Source: JAHFOW01 sp964370795 (lineage in GTDB: Bacteria > Planctomycetota > Brocadiia > Brocadiales > Brocadiaceae). Taken from it: 26,459 nt of DNA. The stretch is from NCBI GenBank assembly GCA_964370795.1, contig CAYJME010000017.1, forward strand, positions 1-26,459, given 5' to 3'. This document shows positions 1 through 7,737 of this stretch, in pieces; positions within the stretch are counted from its first letter, which is position 1; each line of letters begins with the position of its first letter. Position numbers and translations under genes: made by a program. Below the pieces are notes generated by a model. The model ran no database searches. It was not told the DNA's origin and worked only from the letters and a program-made list of their open reading frames with translations.

Positions 1-238
1 TGATACTATCTTATAACTGCCCTTGGTAAATTGCTAATTAATCAACAAAGTCATAAATGAGGGTATTCTTTTAATTACTCATCGATATCCGTGAGCCTCT
101 TTTGCGGCGGATGAGGGAAAAGTTAGTATCTGAAGAAGGGAGATGCAAAAAAAAAAGCCCTAATCTGGCAGTTTCACGTGCTTTTTAACACTGAGATAAA
201 TAATTATGATTGGGATGAAAAAATTTTAACTTGATAAA
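1..238. other. Non-coding left edge
   Basis: No convincing gene is visible. On the plus strand one short stretch (about 33-88) reads as a vestige ending in ILLITHRYP before a stop, faintly like the end of an ABC ATPase, but it is closed by stops on both sides and is too short to call. A run of ten A residues lies at about 148-157. The stretch is AT-rich and sits downstream of the minus-strand radical SAM gene. Confidence 0.5.
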
Positions 239-1717
239 TTAATGGATATTCATTTCAACAATTTTTCGGTAATGGTGACCTTGAATAGAAAGTTTGATAG
301 CCAATGATATCAATTCCGGTCTGTGAATGCCTGTCCATAACAAAAGCTTCCAAAAATAGAATCTCTCCTTTCCTATGATACCTAAATAGTAAATGGAACG
401 GAGCAGTAATATAATATCCCTTAAGTTCTTAGTGACATCAGTCTTTAAAGGTTTATATTCAAGAAAAAGCGTCTTAATGCGTTTGTAATAGTACTTTGGC
501 GAATAAATATATTGCATGATTTCCTTATAACCTTCTTGTAGAGTATTAAGATCCATGTTGGGAATAAAGTTCGTAATACTGTCTACCACATTAAAGCCCA
601 TTTGGCCAAGCAGACGACCTTCCTTTCTCAGGCGTTCGTAAAGCCTGGACCCGGTAGGGGCTTGAAGAACGGCAACATTCGCCAGAACAATTCCACTTTT
701 CTGAATAAAATCAATTTGACGCTTGAAAATGGAAGGCGTATCATTATCAAAACCAACGATAAAACCTCCTTGCACTTGCAACCCGGAGCGCTGTATGCGT
801 TTCACGTCTTCCAGCAGGTCTCTGTTCTTGTTTTGTTTTTTGCCACATTCAGCCAGGCTTTTCTCATCTGGTGTCTCAATTCCAATAAATACCGCATTAA
901 ATCCTGCCTGAATCATCAATCGCATCAATTCCTCGTCATCGGCTAGATTAATGGAAGCTTCAGTAAAAAACGACATCCCTCTCTTATTTTCTTTCCATGC
1001 GATTAATGCCGGTAACAACTCAGTTTTAATATACCGTTTGTTTCCGATGAAATTGTCGTCCACAAAAAAGATAGTACCACGCCACCCAATGTCATACAAA
1101 CTATTCAACTCGGCAATAATCTGCTCGACAGTCTTAATGCGTGGACTGTGGCCAAATAATGTCGTCACGTTGCAGAACTCACAATGGTAAGGACAGCCTC
1201 GCGAAAATTGTATACTCATTGAAGCGTAATTTCCCGGGTCAGTTAATTCCCATAAGGGAACAGGAGTCTTTTTGATATCGGCAAATTCTGATGTCTTATA
1301 TACGCTCTTAGCACACCCCCGCTCAAGTTCCTCCAGAAAGCACGGGAGTGTCAATTCGGCTTCATTCAATATGAAATGATCAACCCCTTCAAACTGTTCG
1401 TACTCGTTTATGAATAGCGGTCCACCTGCAACGACTTTGACACCAACTTCTCTGCATCTTTCAATGGTTTGTTGTGCTGATTTTCTTTGCACAGCTATGG
1501 CGCTGATAAAAACATAATCAGCCCATATCAGGTCTTCTTCCGTGAGTTTCGTCACATTAAGGTCGACTAAGCGTTTTGTCCATTCTATCGGCAACATTGC
1601 AGCAACTGTTAGCAAACCCAATGGTGGCATGTATGCCTTCTTCCTTGTGATTTTAAGCGCATGCTTGAAACCCCAAAGCGCATCGAGAAATTCAGGATAG
1701 ATCAACAAAACATTCAA
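239..1717 (-). CDS. B12-binding-type radical SAM protein (DUF4070-like C-terminus)
   Basis: A 492-residue protein. Residues 1-130 resemble a cobalamin-binding fold (MNVLLIYP start, VVAGGP loop near 95-100) but show no DxHxxG cobalamin-ligand motif. The radical SAM core follows, with the 4Fe-4S motif SRGCPYHCEFCN placing cysteines at 175, 179 and 182. FFVDDNFIGN and GIETPDE are typical of this superfamily. The C-terminal 130 residues look like the DUF4070 tail shared with the hopanoid methylase HpnP and similar enzymes. Such proteins catalyse radical methylations or rearrangements on lipids or natural products; the substrate here cannot be told. The only start matching the family is TTG at 1715-1717, with an AAAGGG stretch about 9 bases upstream. 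It stands alone, with long non-coding flanks. Family is sure, substrate unknown; HpnP itself is possible but not demonstrated. Confidence 0.88.
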   Translation of the reverse strand: MNVLLIYPEFLDALWGFKHALKITRKKAYMPPLGLLTVAAMLPIEWTKRLVDLNVTKLTEEDLIWADYVFISAIAVQRKSAQQTIERCREVGVKVVAGGPLFINEYEQFEGVDHFILNEAELTLPCFLEELERGCAKSVYKTSEFADIKKTPVPLWELTDPGNYASMSIQFSRGCPYHCEFCNVTTLFGHSPRIKTVEQIIAELNSLYDIGWRGTIFFVDDNFIGNKRYIKTELLPALIAWKENKRGMSFFTEASINLADDEELMRLMIQAGFNAVFIGIETPDEKSLAECGKKQNKNRDLLEDVKRIQRSGLQVQGGFIVGFDNDTPSIFKRQIDFIQKSGIVLANVAVLQAPTGSRLYERLRKEGRLLGQMGFNVVDSITNFIPNMDLNTLQEGYKEIMQYIYSPKYYYKRIKTLFLEYKPLKTDVTKNLRDIILLLRSIYYLGIIGKERFYFWKLLLWTGIHRPELISLAIKLSIQGHHYRKIVEMNIH

Positions 1718-1952
1718 TGGGCTGACCCTTTTGTAAAGATGAGGTGATAATATGATAGGAAATTACTTTTTCTACTGAATATTAAATCTAGCAAAAACTA
1801 AAGAAGATTGCAAGCTTTTTTAATTTTTTCAGCAAAATTAAAAAACAATGAAATGAGAAATGGGAAAGAATGGTGTAAAATCGTGGGATGATATGTGACA
1901 GGTTACGTAATGTCGCTTTATTTATGCAATGTTATATATTTATCACTGTCTT

Positions 1953-1972
1953 GACGCAGAGCGTGGGAACGA
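1953..1972. repeat. Probable REP-type dispersed repeat fragment
   Basis: The block GACGCAGAGCGTGGGAACGA resembles one arm of the REP-like element TTCCCACGCTCTGCGTGGGAA that I recall from many bacterial genomes. It holds a small internal palindrome, ACGC-AGA-GCGT. GC content is higher than its surroundings. No second copy lies in this window, so repeat status rests on recollection. Confidence 0.35.
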
Positions 1973-2128
1973 GCGTGAAGAGCTCGCCTTGATGCATATA
2001 TGGGCATTATCTTCGGTTCTATTATGTCAGCCCTTTAGGGTTTATTTCAAGCAATGCGTCCTTTTATTAAATATTGTATTCCTTAAAAGGATAGTATAAA
2101 ATATTAGCATAGGTAGAAGAAATTGGTA

Positions 2129-2151
2129 TGGTCAACTGTCCCGGTTGACCA
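2129..2151. repeat. 8-bp inverted repeat, possible operator
   Basis: TGGTCAAC (2129-2136) and GTTGACCA (2144-2151) are perfect reverse complements separated by seven bases. The site lies about 120 bases before the ABC ATPase start, suitable for an operator or a hairpin in its leader. No T-tract follows, so a terminator is unlikely. Confidence 0.5.
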
Positions 2152-2164
2152 AATCAAAAGCAAC

Positions 2165-2210
2165 AGGCGGGTACAGGACAAGCGAGACGCTTGTCCTACC
2201 AACACCGCCT
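2165..2210. repeat. Palindromic element GGACAAGCG-AGA-CGCTTGTCC
   Basis: A perfect 9-bp stem (2176-2184 with 2188-2196) closes on a three-base AGA loop. Outer arms AGGCGG (2165-2170) and CCGCCT (2205-2210) extend the fold. The GC-rich stem stands out from AT-rich flanks and looks like a mobile REP/BIME-type palindrome rather than a terminator, since no T-run follows. Confidence 0.6.
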
Positions 2211-2272
2211 CAAAAACCGCTTAAATAAAACGAAAATTCCCAGACGTGGTAAATTATTATCAATGCAATACT

Positions 2273-3022
2273 ATGATTAAAATTTCCAATCTCACAAAAC
2301 GCTATGATCGCCAACCCTTATTCAAGGGACTTCATCTGAATATTGCAAGGGGAAGCGTTGTTACTATTATTGGGCCTTCGGGAAGCGGCAAAAGTACGCT
2401 TTTGCGATGCGTTCATGGACTCGAAACCTTTCAGGCGGGTTTTATATCTGTTAATGGCCAAACACAATTTGGAACTAACGAGCATAATTACCACAAAGCA
2501 CAAGATGACCGCGTTTTAAAAAATATCCGCAGAAACGTGGGGATGGTCTTTCAACAATTTAATCTCTTTCCCCACATGACAGTGCTTCAAAACATCACCA
2601 CTGCCCCCATCCACGTATTAAGCATAGACAAGGCAGAGGCCGAGACACATGCCATTTCCCTGTTAAGAAAAGTACGTTTAGAGGACAAGGCACGCAGTTA
2701 TCCATCACAACTCTCCGGTGGTGAGCAACAACGGGTAGCCATTGCCCGCGCCATGGCTATGAAACCGGAAGCAATGCTCATAGATGAACCAACATCTGCC
2801 CTCGACCCGGAAATGATCGATGACGTACTCTGTGCATTAAAAGCGTTAGCATCTGACGGAATGACCATGCTCATTGTCACCCATGAGATGAGCTTTGCAC
2901 GGGATGTTTCAACAGAGGTAATTTTTATGGACAAGGGGGAAATTATAGAACAGGGAATTCCCCATGATGTTTTTTTCAGCCCAAAATGCGACAGAACAAA
3001 GGCTTTTCTCAAAAGGAGGTGA
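2273..3022 (+). CDS. Polar amino-acid-type ABC transporter ATP-binding protein (GlnQ/HisP family)
   Basis: A 249-residue ABC ATPase with every expected motif: Walker A GPSGSGKST, Q-loop FQQFNLFPHMTV, signature LSGGEQQRVAIARA, Walker B AMLIDEPTSALDPE and the H-loop THEMSFARDV. The FNLFPHMTV and THEMSFA wording is typical of the polar amino acid uptake group, where the ATPase drives a permease dimer at the inner membrane. The ATG at 2273 gives the family's normal start (MIKISNLTKRY); an in-frame GTG at 2246 would add nine residues. No strong Shine-Dalgarno is seen for either. No permease or binding protein is adjacent, so it is an orphan here: its partners are elsewhere or lost. The next gene is a small exported protein 71 bases downstream that is not a solute-binding protein. 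Confidence 0.9.
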   Translation: MIKISNLTKRYDRQPLFKGLHLNIARGSVVTIIGPSGSGKSTLLRCVHGLETFQAGFISVNGQTQFGTNEHNYHKAQDDRVLKNIRRNVGMVFQQFNLFPHMTVLQNITTAPIHVLSIDKAEAETHAISLLRKVRLEDKARSYPSQLSGGEQQRVAIARAMAMKPEAMLIDEPTSALDPEMIDDVLCALKALASDGMTMLIVTHEMSFARDVSTEVIFMDKGEIIEQGIPHDVFFSPKCDRTKAFLKRR

Positions 3023-3093
3023 TGATTATTGAGTGTTGCTCAATGGAATGTATATTTACGAAACCACATGAATCTTTAAAAGGAGGTTAAACC

Positions 3094-3639
3094 ATGAAGA
3101 TAGTATTACGGTATTGGAAGGCGTTACTCTTAACGAGTATTGTAATTTTGGGAGGAACCACATCTGTCCGTGCAGACTTTTTTTCTCCCTGGACTACTGC
3201 TGGTTCTACAGGAACTGTTGATGAAACGGATAACTCAAATGTTATTTTCAGTGGAAGCTATGCAACGGTACGGAGCGCTGTGTCAACAACAACAGTGGAT
3301 ATACGATACAATGTCGTAGCGATAGATGGTCTCTTAAGTCCAGGGGAGGGTTATTTTCTCAAGGTTCGATTCAGGGACAATGGGACAAGCGCCCGGGTTC
3401 GTTTGTTTCTCAAAGAACACAATATAGACACAGGCACAACGATTACAAGGATGTCGTTTGATAGCGATACTTATGCATCTTCATCCGGTTTCCAGACACA
3501 GAGTATTCCCTTCTGTTCGCCAGGCTGGTCATTTGATTTTGTTAAAAACATCTACTACATCGAAGTGCAGCTTATAAAGGGCGGTACCGGTGGAACCCCT
3601 GCCATTGATGCAATACAAATTGGCGTTACCCTTTGTTGA
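3094..3639 (+). CDS. Small exported protein of unknown function
   Basis: A 181-residue protein with an N-terminal signal peptide: MKIVLRYWK, then a hydrophobic stretch (LLLTSIVILGG) and a likely signal peptidase I site after VRA near residue 27. The mature part is rich in Ser, Thr and Gly and looks like an all-beta domain, with alternating hydrophobic strands such as YFLKVRFRD and RVRLFLKEH. It has only two cysteines, near the C-terminus (FCSPG and the last residue), which could form a disulfide. I do not recognise the family. The start is well supported by AAAGGAGGT 8 bases upstream of the ATG. It may be co-transcribed with the preceding ABC ATPase, and a large palindrome follows. Confidence 0.75.
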   Translation: MKIVLRYWKALLLTSIVILGGTTSVRADFFSPWTTAGSTGTVDETDNSNVIFSGSYATVRSAVSTTTVDIRYNVVAIDGLLSPGEGYFLKVRFRDNGTSARVRLFLKEHNIDTGTTITRMSFDSDTYASSSGFQTQSIPFCSPGWSFDFVKNIYYIEVQLIKGGTGGTPAIDAIQIGVTLC

Positions 3640-3676
3640 AGAATTTGCATAATTTATTATTAGTTGTTGATAAGCA

Positions 3677-3751
3677 GGCCGGATTGAGCGATGCGAAACC
3701 CAACAGTTCAATTTGGGATTGTTGGGTTTCGTTCCTCAACCAAGCCCTACG
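3677..3751. repeat. Large imperfect palindrome, dispersed-repeat type, possible terminator
   Basis: The inner arms GAAACCCAACA (3695-3705) and TGTTGGGTTTC (3720-3730) are perfect reverse complements with a 14-base loop. The flanks continue the symmetry imperfectly: GGATTGAGCGATGC on the left answers GTTCCTCAACC on the right. This resembles the TTGAGC-GAAACCCAAC repeat that I recall from many bacterial genomes, here as two head-to-head copies. It lies between two convergent genes and could end transcription from both sides, though T-tracts are poor. Confidence 0.6.
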
Positions 3752-3792
3752 TTATTGATGTTTATCATGAGATAATAGAGAAATATTGAAGA

Positions 3793-5106
3793 TTAATCGG
3801 CATTTCCGGCTATATTCATTGTCCTGAAGTAAAAAGGCGGCACCTTCAGAGATCCATGCCATTCGGCTGTACTGCCAATTGCCACGATGTCATTAAATAC
3901 GTCAAATACATTCCCTGCAATCATACAGTCCTTTACCCTGCCTATTATTTCTCCATTCTCAATCAGATAGCCGAGGTCTATATTCACGGAAAACTCACCC
4001 GCCAGGATATTGCTCTGTCCTCCGCCAAGCACCTGATCTACCAATACGCCATATTTAACGTTCTTAATCATGGATTCGTACGACATGTTGCCAGATTCAA
4101 CGGTAACGTTCGAATTGCCCGGTGAAGGCTGTGATGAAAAACCACGATTCCCATTACCAGTAGATTGCGCCTTCAGCATCCCTGCCGTTTGCAAATCAAA
4201 CAGATAATTTTTCAAAACGCCCTTTTCGAACAAGGGAGTGCGTCGGGCAGAAACACCCTCTCCATCCCACGGATAGCTGGAATCGGCCAGGTCAATTGTT
4301 GAGTCATCATAGATCGTGATTCGTTCATCAATGATCTTTTCTCCCAGTTTATTGGTGAGAGGTGACACGCCCTTTTGTACAAGTTTTCCATTACAACCCA
4401 TTTCAAAGGTTGCAAGCAGGTTCCCCATGGCCTTTGCCGTAACGACCACAGGGTACAACCCCGTTTTCAGTTTTAGTTCTTTCCCGGCGAGTTTCAAACC
4501 ACAGAGCGCCTTATCAACATGTTTATTGAGATTGGTCGCAAGCTGCTTTGCGCCTTCTCCCTCGCTGATAGAAAGAAAGCTCTGCTCTTTAATCTGTAAT
4601 ATGTCAACACCGATACCGAACGATGTAGATGCAACGGAGATATCGAGACCATTCGAGTTCATAAGCCGCCGCATACCATGTCCTTTTCCGATACCCACAC
4701 TGCATTCATAACTGGAATTTACAGATAGCGCCTTCTCTATCGCTTCCTTCCCAACATCCACGCATTTGTGAATCGGGTAGTCAACAACGCTCTGGTCAAA
4801 AACCGCAATTTGAGGAAATTTATTTTTAGAAGGAAACTCAAAGGTGGCGCACTGCCCGAATTTGGCGCTTTCGATGGCATTTGCAACAAGCTTCTCCGGC
4901 TTTCTGAAGTCAGTCGTACTGGAAAACCCAATCCTTCCATCCACAATCATGCGGAGACCAATCCCCCGAATAGATTTCGTATTGATATATTTCAGATTAT
5001 TATTTTCAAAACTTACGGAACGTGTCTCACCCTCTTCGTAAATAACCTCCACAGAGGGCGTATGTTTTAAGGCCAGTTCCAGTACTTTTTCTTCTATCTT
5101 GTTCAT
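3793..5106 (-). CDS. tldE: TldE/PmbA-type peptidase subunit
   Basis: A 437-residue member of the TldD/TldE (U62) family. As expected for TldE/PmbA, it lacks the HExxxH zinc motif that is present in the TldD protein encoded about 4 kb upstream. Recognisable family segments are the N-terminal EVIYEEGETRSVSFENN, the central ARRTPLFEKGVLKNYLFD and GNGNRGFSSQPSPGNSN, and the C-terminal GEFSVNIDLGYLIENGEI. TldD and TldE normally form a heterodimer that cuts unfolded peptides and removes leaders from some RiPPs (microcin B17). The ATG at 5104-5106 has AGAGG about 12 bases upstream. It is last in a minus-strand run headed by ligA. Pairing with the TldD in the same run is the natural reading. Confidence 0.92.
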   Translation of the reverse strand: MNKIEEKVLELALKHTPSVEVIYEEGETRSVSFENNNLKYINTKSIRGIGLRMIVDGRIGFSSTTDFRKPEKLVANAIESAKFGQCATFEFPSKNKFPQIAVFDQSVVDYPIHKCVDVGKEAIEKALSVNSSYECSVGIGKGHGMRRLMNSNGLDISVASTSFGIGVDILQIKEQSFLSISEGEGAKQLATNLNKHVDKALCGLKLAGKELKLKTGLYPVVVTAKAMGNLLATFEMGCNGKLVQKGVSPLTNKLGEKIIDERITIYDDSTIDLADSSYPWDGEGVSARRTPLFEKGVLKNYLFDLQTAGMLKAQSTGNGNRGFSSQPSPGNSNVTVESGNMSYESMIKNVKYGVLVDQVLGGGQSNILAGEFSVNIDLGYLIENGEIIGRVKDCMIAGNVFDVFNDIVAIGSTAEWHGSLKVPPFYFRTMNIAGNAD

Positions 5107-5145
5107 TCCAGTTTAAACCTCTTTTCTTTGTAATTAATGGAAAAT

Positions 5146-5412
5146 TCATTGTTCTTCTATTGGCAACGTATTCATTTCACCAGTGTCTTTTTCCCAATAT
5201 CTTATTGGTATTTTCGAAAGCACTTCTTCAACCAGCGCCTTTGATAACGCCTCCGCTGTTTGTTTTTCCGTACAAAAACCTAATTCTACCAGTATCTTTC
5301 CAAGACGTTTATTCTTGTTTTTCTAAAAGACAACGGCCTGTTCAGGTTGATTCTGATCGATTACCCCGGTCTCGATCAGGACATCTCCTGTTTTTTTTCG
5401 TTTCAGCATCAT
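5146..5412 (-). pseudogene. MshEN/GspE-N-type domain gene interrupted by an amber codon
   Basis: Reading the minus strand from the ATG at 5410-5412 gives KTGDVLIETGVIDQNQPEQA, then an in-frame TAG at 5323-5325, then NKRLGKILVELGFCTEKQTA in the same frame, ending with TGA at 5146-5148. The two halves repeat the pattern LG-x-ILVE-x-G-(hydrophobic)-x-x-x-Q, typical of the N-terminal MshEN (GspE/PilB) domain that binds nucleotides in type II secretion and type IV pilus ATPases. About 88 codons in all. A good AAGGTGA ribosome site precedes the start, and the position between pilU and tldE fits an operon member. The amber codon would leave a 29-residue peptide, so this is probably a pseudogene, or a re-initiated fragment. 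A stand-alone MshEN domain next to PilT-type ATPases suggests a regulatory pilus partner. Confidence 0.7.
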
Positions 5413-5435
5413 CGTTCACCTTAAAACTTAATGTT

Positions 5436-6545
5436 TTATATTTTTAATTTAAAACGCTCCGTTTTACCCTCTTTCGCCTCTTCGATTCGTTCAGTCTTAA
5501 TGCGTATACGCAAGTCGTTCGGACAATCTGCGTATGCAAGACAATTTTCATAACTGATTATCCCCTGTTTGTAAGTATTGAATAACGACTGATCAAAGAC
5601 CATCATTCCCTCATGCTCCCCGCTTGCGATAACTCCCCTTAAATTCCCAATCTCTTTCTTGAGGATAAGGTCTTTCACCCTTGCCGTATCAAGCATTATT
5701 TCAAAAACAGCCACCCTCCGCCCATCTTTAGCTGGCACTAATCTTTGCGAGATAATAGCGCGCATATTGAGTGAAAGTAACAGGTATATTTGTTCATGAC
5801 GTTCTGCCGGAAAAAAGTTTATAATTCGTTCAATGGCCTGATTGGCATTATTAGAATGGAGGGTTCCCAAACAAAGGTGCCCTGTTTCTGCAAAGGTAAT
5901 GGCCGATTCCATGGTTTCCGTATCGCGGATTTCGCCAATAAGGATAACATCAGGCGCCTGACGTAAGGTGTTTTTCAAGGCGTCTCCAAATGACAGGGTG
6001 TCAATACCAACCTCCCTCTGAGTAATCACAGATTTCTTATGCTGATGCACAAATTCAATGGGGTCTTCCACACTGATAATATGTCCTGAACTGTTGCTGT
6101 TTCTATGATCAATCATTGCAGCAAGGGTGGTTGATTTTCCTGACCCTGTAGCGCCTACGACCAACACGAATCCTCTCTTTGTCATGGAAATATCTTTAAG
6201 TATTTGTGGAAGCTGCAATTCATCAATCGTTTTTATATTAATTTTAATCTGACGTATGACTACACCAATATTTTTCTGCTGGAAGAAGATGTTTACCCGG
6301 AATCGTCCAAGTTCTGGATAAAAAAGGGCCAGGTTCATTTCCATTTTTTCATAAAAATCCCTTTTCTGTTTTTCACTCATGATACTTTCAGCCAGGATAC
6401 GGGTATCTTCACCCGTGAGCTTATTTGTACCCATGGGGGTATTAATACCCTCTTTACGGTACATAGGCGGAAGGTCTACGGTAATATAGATATCCGAGGC
6501 ATCGATACGTACCATTTCCCCTAAAAGTTCTTCAATTTTCATCAT
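5436..6545 (-). CDS. PilT/PilU-type retraction ATPase (PilU-like)
   Basis: A 369-residue secretion-superfamily ATPase. Seen in order: N-terminal PAS-like region (ASDIYITVDLPPMYRKEG), Walker A GATGSGKST, Asp box ISVEDPIEFVHQ, Walker B DVILIGEIRDTETM and His box TGHLCLGTLHS. PilT family ATPases power retraction of type IV pili at the inner-membrane base. The divergent N-terminus (IYITVDLPP rather than IHLSSGEPP) and the longer charged C-terminus (TERIEEAKEGKTERFKLK) point to the accessory paralogue PilU. The start is ATG at 6543-6545, with a second ATG directly after. A canonical pilT lies 142 bases upstream on the same strand. ATP-binding residues are intact. PilU versus a second PilT is judged on sequence style only. 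Confidence 0.88.
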   Translation of the reverse strand: MMKIEELLGEMVRIDASDIYITVDLPPMYRKEGINTPMGTNKLTGEDTRILAESIMSEKQKRDFYEKMEMNLALFYPELGRFRVNIFFQQKNIGVVIRQIKINIKTIDELQLPQILKDISMTKRGFVLVVGATGSGKSTTLAAMIDHRNSNSSGHIISVEDPIEFVHQHKKSVITQREVGIDTLSFGDALKNTLRQAPDVILIGEIRDTETMESAITFAETGHLCLGTLHSNNANQAIERIINFFPAERHEQIYLLLSLNMRAIISQRLVPAKDGRRVAVFEIMLDTARVKDLILKKEIGNLRGVIASGEHEGMMVFDQSLFNTYKQGIISYENCLAYADCPNDLRIRIKTERIEEAKEGKTERFKLKI

Positions 6546-6687
6546 AATAACTGAACCCGTTATCCAGCCAATAAGATACGTAAGTATCGTTTACCACTCT
6601 TTTGGTTTAAACCCTTTAAAATTTTTAGTCTCCCTGTCAACATATTTTTCTGCTTCAGGCATTTTGCTCTTTTGCCCTAAAAGTTCG

Positions 6688-7737
6688 TCACTTAATACCA
6701 CTCAGCGCCGCCGGGTTACTTACCAGTTTCTCAATAAATTCCCTGGCAACCTGTTCTTTCTGGTAAAGCTCGACGAGGGCCTGATCCATAGTTTGCATAC
6801 CATATTGACGTCCGGTCTGTAATGACGATAGAATTTGAGCTATCTTGTTTTCCCTGATCAGATTTCGTACCGCAGCTGTGCCAACCATAATTTCCAACGC
6901 CGCAACACGCCCTTTCCCGTCTTTTCGTTTCAAAAGTTGCTGGGTAAGAACAGCCTGTAAAGATTCAGAGAACATGGTTCGTACCTGTTCCTGTTGTTCC
7001 GGTGGAAACACATCAACAATCCTGGTCACGGTTTTTGGTGCGCTGGATGTATGTAGCGTGCCGAAAACCAGATGGCCTGTCTCGGCAGCCGTAAGCGCAA
7101 GGGAAATAGTTTCCAGGTCTCTCATTTCACCCACGAGGATGACATCGGGGTCTTCACGCAATGCAGACCTCAAGGCATTTGCAAAACTATGGGTATGTAC
7201 TCCTAACTCTCTCTGGTTGATGAGAGAGTTCTTTGATTCGTGGACAAATTCAATAGGGTCCTCAATGGTAATGATATGGCATTTATCCCTGCGGTTTATA
7301 AGGTCTATCATAGCAGCCAGGGTGGTAGATTTGCCACATCCCGTTGGTCCTGTTACAAGAACAAGCCCCTTGTCTTTCTCCGTTAGATCACCCAAAATCT
7401 TTGGCATACCGAGTTGCTCCAATGTTGGGATGTCAGTCGGTATCGTTCTGAATACAATGGATTCTCCCCTGTTTTGCATAAAGGCATTTACCCTGAACCG
7501 TCCGATATTGGCCCATGCTATCGCAAAATCCAATTCGTGTTGCTCCTCGTAAACCTTCCTCTGGTGGTCTCGGAGAATATCATAGAGCACTTTATGTACG
7601 TCTTCTCTATTCAAGGGAGGCGAATCAATCTTTCTTATATCTCCATGGATACGTATTGTGGGCGGTTCTCCTGAACTCAGATGAATATCCGAAGCGCCTT
7701 CCTTTTTAGCGAATGAAAGAAGTTCTAAAATATCCAT
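6688..7737 (-). CDS. pilT: Type IV pilus twitching motility ATPase PilT
   Basis: A 349-residue PilT with the standard N-terminus MDILELLSFAKKEGASDIHL, Walker A GPTGCGKST, Asp box ITIEDPIEFVHES, Walker B DVILVGEMRDLETI and His box TGHLVFGTLHTSSA. It hydrolyses ATP to depolymerise pilin during twitching. The ATG at 7735-7737 shares one base with the stop of tldD (TAATG), so translation is probably coupled; a longer in-frame extension upstream lies wholly inside tldD and is not credible. AIRNQR-like motifs of the family are present near the C-terminus (TAAVRNLIRENK). Followed by pilU, which together imply a pilus or tight-adherence apparatus encoded elsewhere, since no pilin or assembly gene lies here. 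Confidence 0.95.
   Translation of the reverse strand: MDILELLSFAKKEGASDIHLSSGEPPTIRIHGDIRKIDSPPLNREDVHKVLYDILRDHQRKVYEEQHELDFAIAWANIGRFRVNAFMQNRGESIVFRTIPTDIPTLEQLGMPKILGDLTEKDKGLVLVTGPTGCGKSTTLAAMIDLINRRDKCHIITIEDPIEFVHESKNSLINQRELGVHTHSFANALRSALREDPDVILVGEMRDLETISLALTAAETGHLVFGTLHTSSAPKTVTRIVDVFPPEQQEQVRTMFSESLQAVLTQQLLKRKDGKGRVAALEIMVGTAAVRNLIRENKIAQILSSLQTGRQYGMQTMDQALVELYQKEQVAREFIEKLVSNPAALSGIK

Larger units (their letters stand above)
1718..2272. other. Intergenic region rich in palindromes
   Basis: About 550 bases without a gene, between a minus-strand and a plus-strand gene, so it should hold promoters for both. The left part is AT-rich. The right part holds short repeat-like segments: a GC-rich block at 1953-1972, a phrase of the type AGCCCTTTAGGG at about 2030-2041, an inverted repeat at 2129-2151 and a palindrome at 2165-2210. 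No ORF with a ribosome binding site is seen. Confidence 0.6.

Noticed and set aside
33..88. End of an ABC transporter ATPase (…ILLITHRYP) on the plus strand
   Set aside because: Closed by a TAA 18 codons upstream and too short; at best a vestige.
6591..6662. A 23-codon minus-strand ORF (MPEAEKYVDRETKNFKGF...) between pilT and pilU
   Set aside because: No clear ribosome binding site, no recognisable family, and such a length occurs by chance; conservation would be needed.
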